Part shown: positions 61,738-64,000 of the stretch, one piece after another | How the letters are laid out: each line of letters opens with the position of its first letter | Numbering within the stretch: position 1 is the stretch's first letter | Assembly: GCF_965638725.1 (NCBI RefSeq) | Contig: NC_134961.1 | Coordinates: 4,464,001-4,528,000 of the forward strand | DNA: 64,000 nucleotides | Origin: Aptenodytes patagonicus | Lineage: Eukaryota; Chordata; Aves; Sphenisciformes; Spheniscidae | Direction of reading: 5' to 3' | Made by a program: the position numbers and the translations under genes | The notes under the pieces: generated by a model | The model's database searches: none | What the model saw: only the letters and a program-made list of their open reading frames with translations | What the model was told of the DNA's origin: nothing

Positions 61738-63095
61738 CTATGAGAGAAAGGAACAGAGAGAGGGGCACGTCACGGTTGCAGATTCCTAGGTCCCCGTCAG
61801 CCTCACCCCTGCCAGCCTTGCTGCAGCGAATCACCCTCTGAAAGGGGACAGTAACGCTTCAGCCATGCGGAAGCTCTGCTCGGAACAAGACCTGGATCCT
61901 CGTAAGATATGCGAGGAGTGACTGGGAGACCTGTGCAAGCCACCCAAGGGCATGCCTGGCAATCCAGGTCTGGCCAACCTTCTCAGTGACAGAGGATTCC
62001 TTACACCCATCTTCGGTCTCATTATTATTCATCAGTGCCACAGAACTGCCACCCATCGCTTGTGGCTTGTGTGGCCTCGTGTTCCATCAGTTGCAAACAT
62101 CTGCACAGTGTCTACACCAGGAGCCATCACTGCAGGTACACTGAAGCAGAACTGTGCAGGGCCCTGCAGCAACTGCCCATTCGATTCTTCAGATTATAGC
62201 TCTGGAAAGCCGTTTCAGTGGAAAAAATGTCATCCCAGCACAGCCCAAACTGCTCTGTCTCTCCCCTGCATCTCCCCACTAATAACACTCTCCCTGTCTT
62301 TCATACAAATACCCCACCCACTACAGTGACATTCCGAGTGCTCCACCAGCAGACTCAATCACCACACGTACCTTGTGCGGATTGGAGAGCAGCAGGACCT
62401 GGGACACCACCGCGGGGGGGAGAAGAGGGCTGAAGGCAGGCAGCTCAGAGCCGGATGCTGGCTGTAACTTTATTTTCATGGTCTGAAAGACAAAACAAAG
62501 GGAATGCTTGTTGGTCCACGCTGAAAAAGGGCTGGGAGTATTACCAAGCCATAAGAGCTGGTTAAAGATACATCAGCCAGATTTTGTCATTTAATGAAAA
62601 GCATGCCTTTCCACAGCCTACATCTAAAGGCAGATATTCCTAAATAGACAATTCTATGCTGCACATACACAGGCAGAACGAGTGCCTTGCCCAGGAGGCT
62701 AATAGCAGCATGTCCGGAGCCCTGTCTAGTTGTCTCAAGGCCGGGGATATACTCTGTGAAACAGGCACCGGGACCACAGACACCACCATACAACAGGTTC
62801 ACCGTTCACAGAAAGCAAGCCGTGAAATTTCCAATGAGCAAGGCAAATGCTAAGCAAGAAATGGCAAACCTTCTCCTCAGGACATTTCTGAGTAGTCCCA
62901 CTCTCTGCTACTCGTCATAGGCTTCTCACCTTTGGGACTGCAGCCTGGAACGCTATGTCCTTAATTGGTTGAGCTGATGTGCTCAGCATAGAAAGAACCA
63001 TCACCAGCACATCTGGTCGGCCAGGAGCCGGGTCTCTGGAGAAGTGGAGCATAGCCTTGAAACCATTCCTATCGTACACAGTAAGTGGACAGACA
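61627..63095 (-). CDS. GGA2: GGA2, Golgi-localised gamma-adaptin ear-containing ARF-binding protein 2 (3' part, three coding exons)
   Basis: GGA proteins are monomeric clathrin adaptors at the trans-Golgi network. The C-terminal GAE (gamma-adaptin ear) domain binds accessory proteins, while the VHS, GAT and hinge parts bind cargo, ARF and clathrin. Only the GAE domain is visible, in exons 62930-63095, 62372-62482 and 61627-61737. It runs VCPLTVYDRNGFKAMLHFSR through the conserved KLQPASGSELPAFSPLLPPA to PIRLRYKLAFTQGAQPFSEV and a TGA stop. The PASxS-LPAFSPL-PPAV and QPFSEVGEV blocks point to GGA2 rather than GGA1 or GGA3, and its place next to COG7 agrees with human. The N-terminal exons are beyond the right edge or not recognisable in the last 900 bp. 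Confidence 0.93.
62372..62482 (-). CDS. GGA2: GGA2 exon, middle of GAE domain
   Basis: This 111-bp phase-0 exon encodes 37 residues, TMKIKLQPASGSELPAFSPL then LPPAVVSQVLLLSNPHK. Acceptor CTTTCAG, donor GTACGT. The C7 run in the LPPAV region is in frame. Confidence 0.94.
62930..63095 (-). CDS. GGA2: GGA2 exon, start of GAE domain
   Basis: This 166-bp exon encodes 55 full codons, VCPLTVYDRNGFKAMLHFSR through DIAFQAAVPK. The donor is GTGAGA. Two overlapping AG acceptors exist (exon start at 63095 or 63099); the first keeps the codon split simple but the choice is not certain. Confidence 0.9.
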
Positions 63096-63099
63096 CTGC

Positions 63100-64000
63100 C
63101 TGCCGGAGACAGAAAGAGAATCGGAAACAAAGCATGGATTCCCCTCTCTTCTGAGGGCAGAACAGCAAAGACGGGATAAGGAACAACAAAAAGGAAACAT
63201 GCATACAACTTTTACTTCCTCCAGCAAACTCACAGACCAAGCAGCATACAGTACCTGCCTGTGATTTACATTTTGCCTCTAAGGCAGAGAAAGGAATCTG
63301 AGTGTCTAAATTAGAGATTTAGCAGCTCAGATTTCAACAGTCAGTTAGAGATGTCAGGTATGAATCCAACAGAGATACGATGGGAAAAGCAAAATGTAAC
63401 TCTTTGGCACACGCAAGACTTAGCCCCTTATCATCACTGCATGATAAATCCACACCTGACTGTCCCCATCCAGCCCTTCCAAAACCTGGTAAATCCTTCA
63501 CTCGAGAGACTGAAGTCAGAAGACAATCAGGTCAGAATGTCTTTGCACCTGCCCTCTTCCAAAAGTAGCGATGCCCAAGGCTCTGCAGTCCTCTTAACAG
63601 GACGTGCCCTGCTCTGAGGCACCGGGGTGCCACGCGCCCAGGGTAGCGCTCCACGAAGTGGTCGCAGGGCTGGGCCGTACAGCGTTGAATCAAAAAGCAG
63701 AGGTGGAAAGAACAGCTCTGCTTTAGGAAGCGGGACGACTCCCACCCATAGATATCTTTTAAGCCTCTGGAGAAGAACTGCTTGAAGCCTGATTAAAGGT
63801 GCTAAGGGCAAACAGTTTAGAAGCACATCACAAAGGTTAGCCAGGGCAGGAAACTCCTGACTACTGAGTAAGGAGGACAAGGACATTTCCACGGGGCGAT
63901 CCCTAGCACTTGCTCAAATCCTCAGATACATTAAGTCCTTCATAGAATAGTCATGACTTTTCTCCAGCCAACCTGCACAGCATGAAGCTACTTTGGCTTG
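63100..64000. other. GGA2 intronic or unresolved sequence at the right edge
   Basis: No VHS, GAT or hinge segment of GGA2 could be recognised here on the minus strand. The stretch is taken as intron of GGA2. A 121-codon open frame at 63527-63892 shows no family similarity. Confidence 0.5.

Noticed and set aside
63256-63290. Possible 24-bp micro-exon of GGA2
   Set aside because: It is flanked by AG and GT, but the phase required by the next exon gives a stop codon.
63527-63892. 121-codon minus-strand frame as a GGA2 hinge exon
   Set aside because: No resemblance to the GGA2 hinge, no clathrin-box-like segment in context, and no clear splice borders.

Overview
The window looks like a stretch of a bird genome, probably a gene-dense microchromosome. 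Introns are short (mostly 0.1-3 kb), GC content varies sharply, and interspersed repeats are sparse. The two repeats I recognise best are CR1 LINE 3' ends, typical of sauropsids and especially birds. The gene order SCNN1G > SCNN1B > < COG7 < GGA2 is the same as on human chromosome 16p12. The species cannot be named from the sequence alone.

Layout: (1) 574-4244, + strand: the last seven coding exons of SCNN1G (epithelial sodium channel gamma). Its 5' part lies off the left edge, and its 3' UTR runs to about 5.8 kb. (2) 5.8-16.2 kb: GC-rich intergenic DNA with no supported gene, holding a short tandem repeat and a G-rich tract. (3) 16.2-34.08 kb, + strand: SCNN1B (ENaC beta), complete in coding sequence. 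It has a probable GC-box promoter and non-coding first exon near 16.2-16.3 kb, twelve coding exons (22037-33863) and tandem poly(A) signals near 34.04 kb; the predicted protein is 709 aa. (4) 34.1-39.4 kb: convergent intergenic DNA with one unexplained 247-codon open frame. (5) 39.43-60.27 kb, - strand: COG7, all seventeen coding exons, 769 aa, with a CpG-rich promoter. (6) 61.3-63.1 kb, - strand: the last three coding exons of GGA2 (GAE ear domain); the rest lies beyond the right edge or was not recognised.

The two ENaC genes are tandem paralogues with matching 3' exon structures, and their products join alpha in one apical Na+ channel. COG7 and GGA2 both act in Golgi/trans-Golgi trafficking. 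No operon-like relation is implied.

The most remarkable signal is in SCNN1B coding exon 2 (23464-23697). An in-frame minisatellite of thirteen 18-bp units encodes thirteen consecutive N-Q-T sequons (consensus N-Q-T-A-x-G) in the extracellular loop. It sits where the gamma subunit carries its protease-cleaved inhibitory tract. The Asn, Gln and Thr are invariant in all 13 units, while the Thr codon uses all four third bases. This suggests a selected glycan array on beta-ENaC that I do not know from described mammalian channels. A second striking feature is an 88-bp near-perfect palindrome (16358-16445) just inside the presumed first intron of SCNN1B.
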